A DNA stretch of 32,777 bases, taken from assembly GCA_001872285.1 (NCBI GenBank), contig MNXU01000037.1, positions 1 through 32,777 on the forward strand. The letters run 5' to 3'. Positions 32,603 to 32,777 of this stretch are shown in pieces. The notes beneath the pieces were generated by a model, which did not search any database, had not been told where the DNA came from, and saw only the letters and a list, made by a program, of their open reading frames with translations. The first letter of the stretch is position 1. Each line of letters starts with the position of its first letter. This stretch comes from Betaproteobacteria bacterium CG2_30_68_42. GTDB taxonomy: Bacteria > Pseudomonadota > Gammaproteobacteria > Burkholderiales > Rhodocyclaceae. The position numbers were made by a program, and so were the translations under genes.

Positions 32603-32777
32603 GCAGGGAGCAGGGGCCCCGCGCAGCGGGGATGCGACCGCCCGCGAACGCCGTCCAGTCGCCGACCCCGCCGAGGGTCGATGATCGACGAGCGCAAGGA
32701 GGCGACGGCGTGAGCAGGGAGCAGGGGCCCCGCGCAGCGGGGATGCGACCGCCCGCGAACGCCGTCCAGTCGCCGAC
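32593..32777 (+). repeat. 111-bp tandem repeat starting at the def stop, cut by window edge
   Basis: Unit 1 is 32593-32703; unit 2 begins at 32704 and is identical for all 74 visible bases. The unit includes the last codons and stop of def (ACGGCGTGA), a CCCCGC-GCA-GCGGGG hairpin (32617-32631 in unit 1) and a GTCGAT-G-ATCGAC palindrome (32677-32689). 111 bp equals 37 codons, and the frame from GTG 32599 stays open through both copies to the edge. More copies may lie beyond the edge. Confidence 0.85.

Overview
The window is high-GC chromosomal DNA with the gene content and order of a betaproteobacterium. The Rhodocyclales/Burkholderiales area is my best guess, from the ubiK-yifB pair, the divergent lysM-dprA versus def arrangement, rapZ and a PsrA-type fatty-acid regulator. 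I have no rRNA or marker-based placement.

Layout. 1-4564 (minus): a fatty-acid beta-oxidation operon, psrA-type TetR regulator, then fadE, then a thiolase that runs off the left edge; a consensus PsrA-box palindrome lies just upstream of the regulator. 4600-5463: dispersed inverted repeats, then the wreck of a NitT/TauT-type ABC transporter operon with two internal deletions. 5432-8619: housekeeping and small genes (yifB, ubiK, a DUF4197 protein, a cytochrome c lipoprotein). 8765-8841: tRNA-Arg(CCG).

8974-21405 is the accessory core. On the minus strand, three tightly packed genes encode a PhnD-fold periplasmic binding protein, a membrane histidine kinase and an NtrC-type sigma-54 response regulator. 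This is the architecture known for AioXSR/ArxXSR oxyanion sensing. Divergent from them, after a 510-bp intergenic region with a near-consensus -24/-12 promoter and two upstream GTTAC-N6-GTAAC-type palindromes, is a nine-gene plus-strand operon. It encodes a four-cluster Fe-S subunit, an NrfD membrane anchor, a Tat-exported molybdopterin catalytic subunit, a TorD chaperone, a small helical protein (DUF309-like), a HisA/HisF-like protein, an exported rhodanese-fold protein, a multi-cluster ferredoxin with a CxxC/CxxC ribbon, and a small unknown protein. I read this as a membrane-anchored periplasmic molybdoenzyme induced by a periplasmic ligand through sigma-54. The substrate cannot be read from sequence; an oxyanion is the leading guess. 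The catalytic subunit has Asp at the third Fe-S ligand position, and an intrinsic terminator sits between its gene and the chaperone gene.

21431-32777 is mostly ordinary: an EamA exporter, rapZ with a NusG-domain-II/Gx-transporter pair, mutY, a small membrane protein, an ECF sigma factor with a tiny zinc-type anti-sigma, tRNA-Gly(CCC), topB, dprA, a LysM protein and def. A 111-bp, codon-periodic tandem repeat starts exactly at the def stop codon and runs off the right edge. Very long open frames on the opposite strands of fadE, the molybdoenzyme, topB and others are shadows produced by the high GC content.
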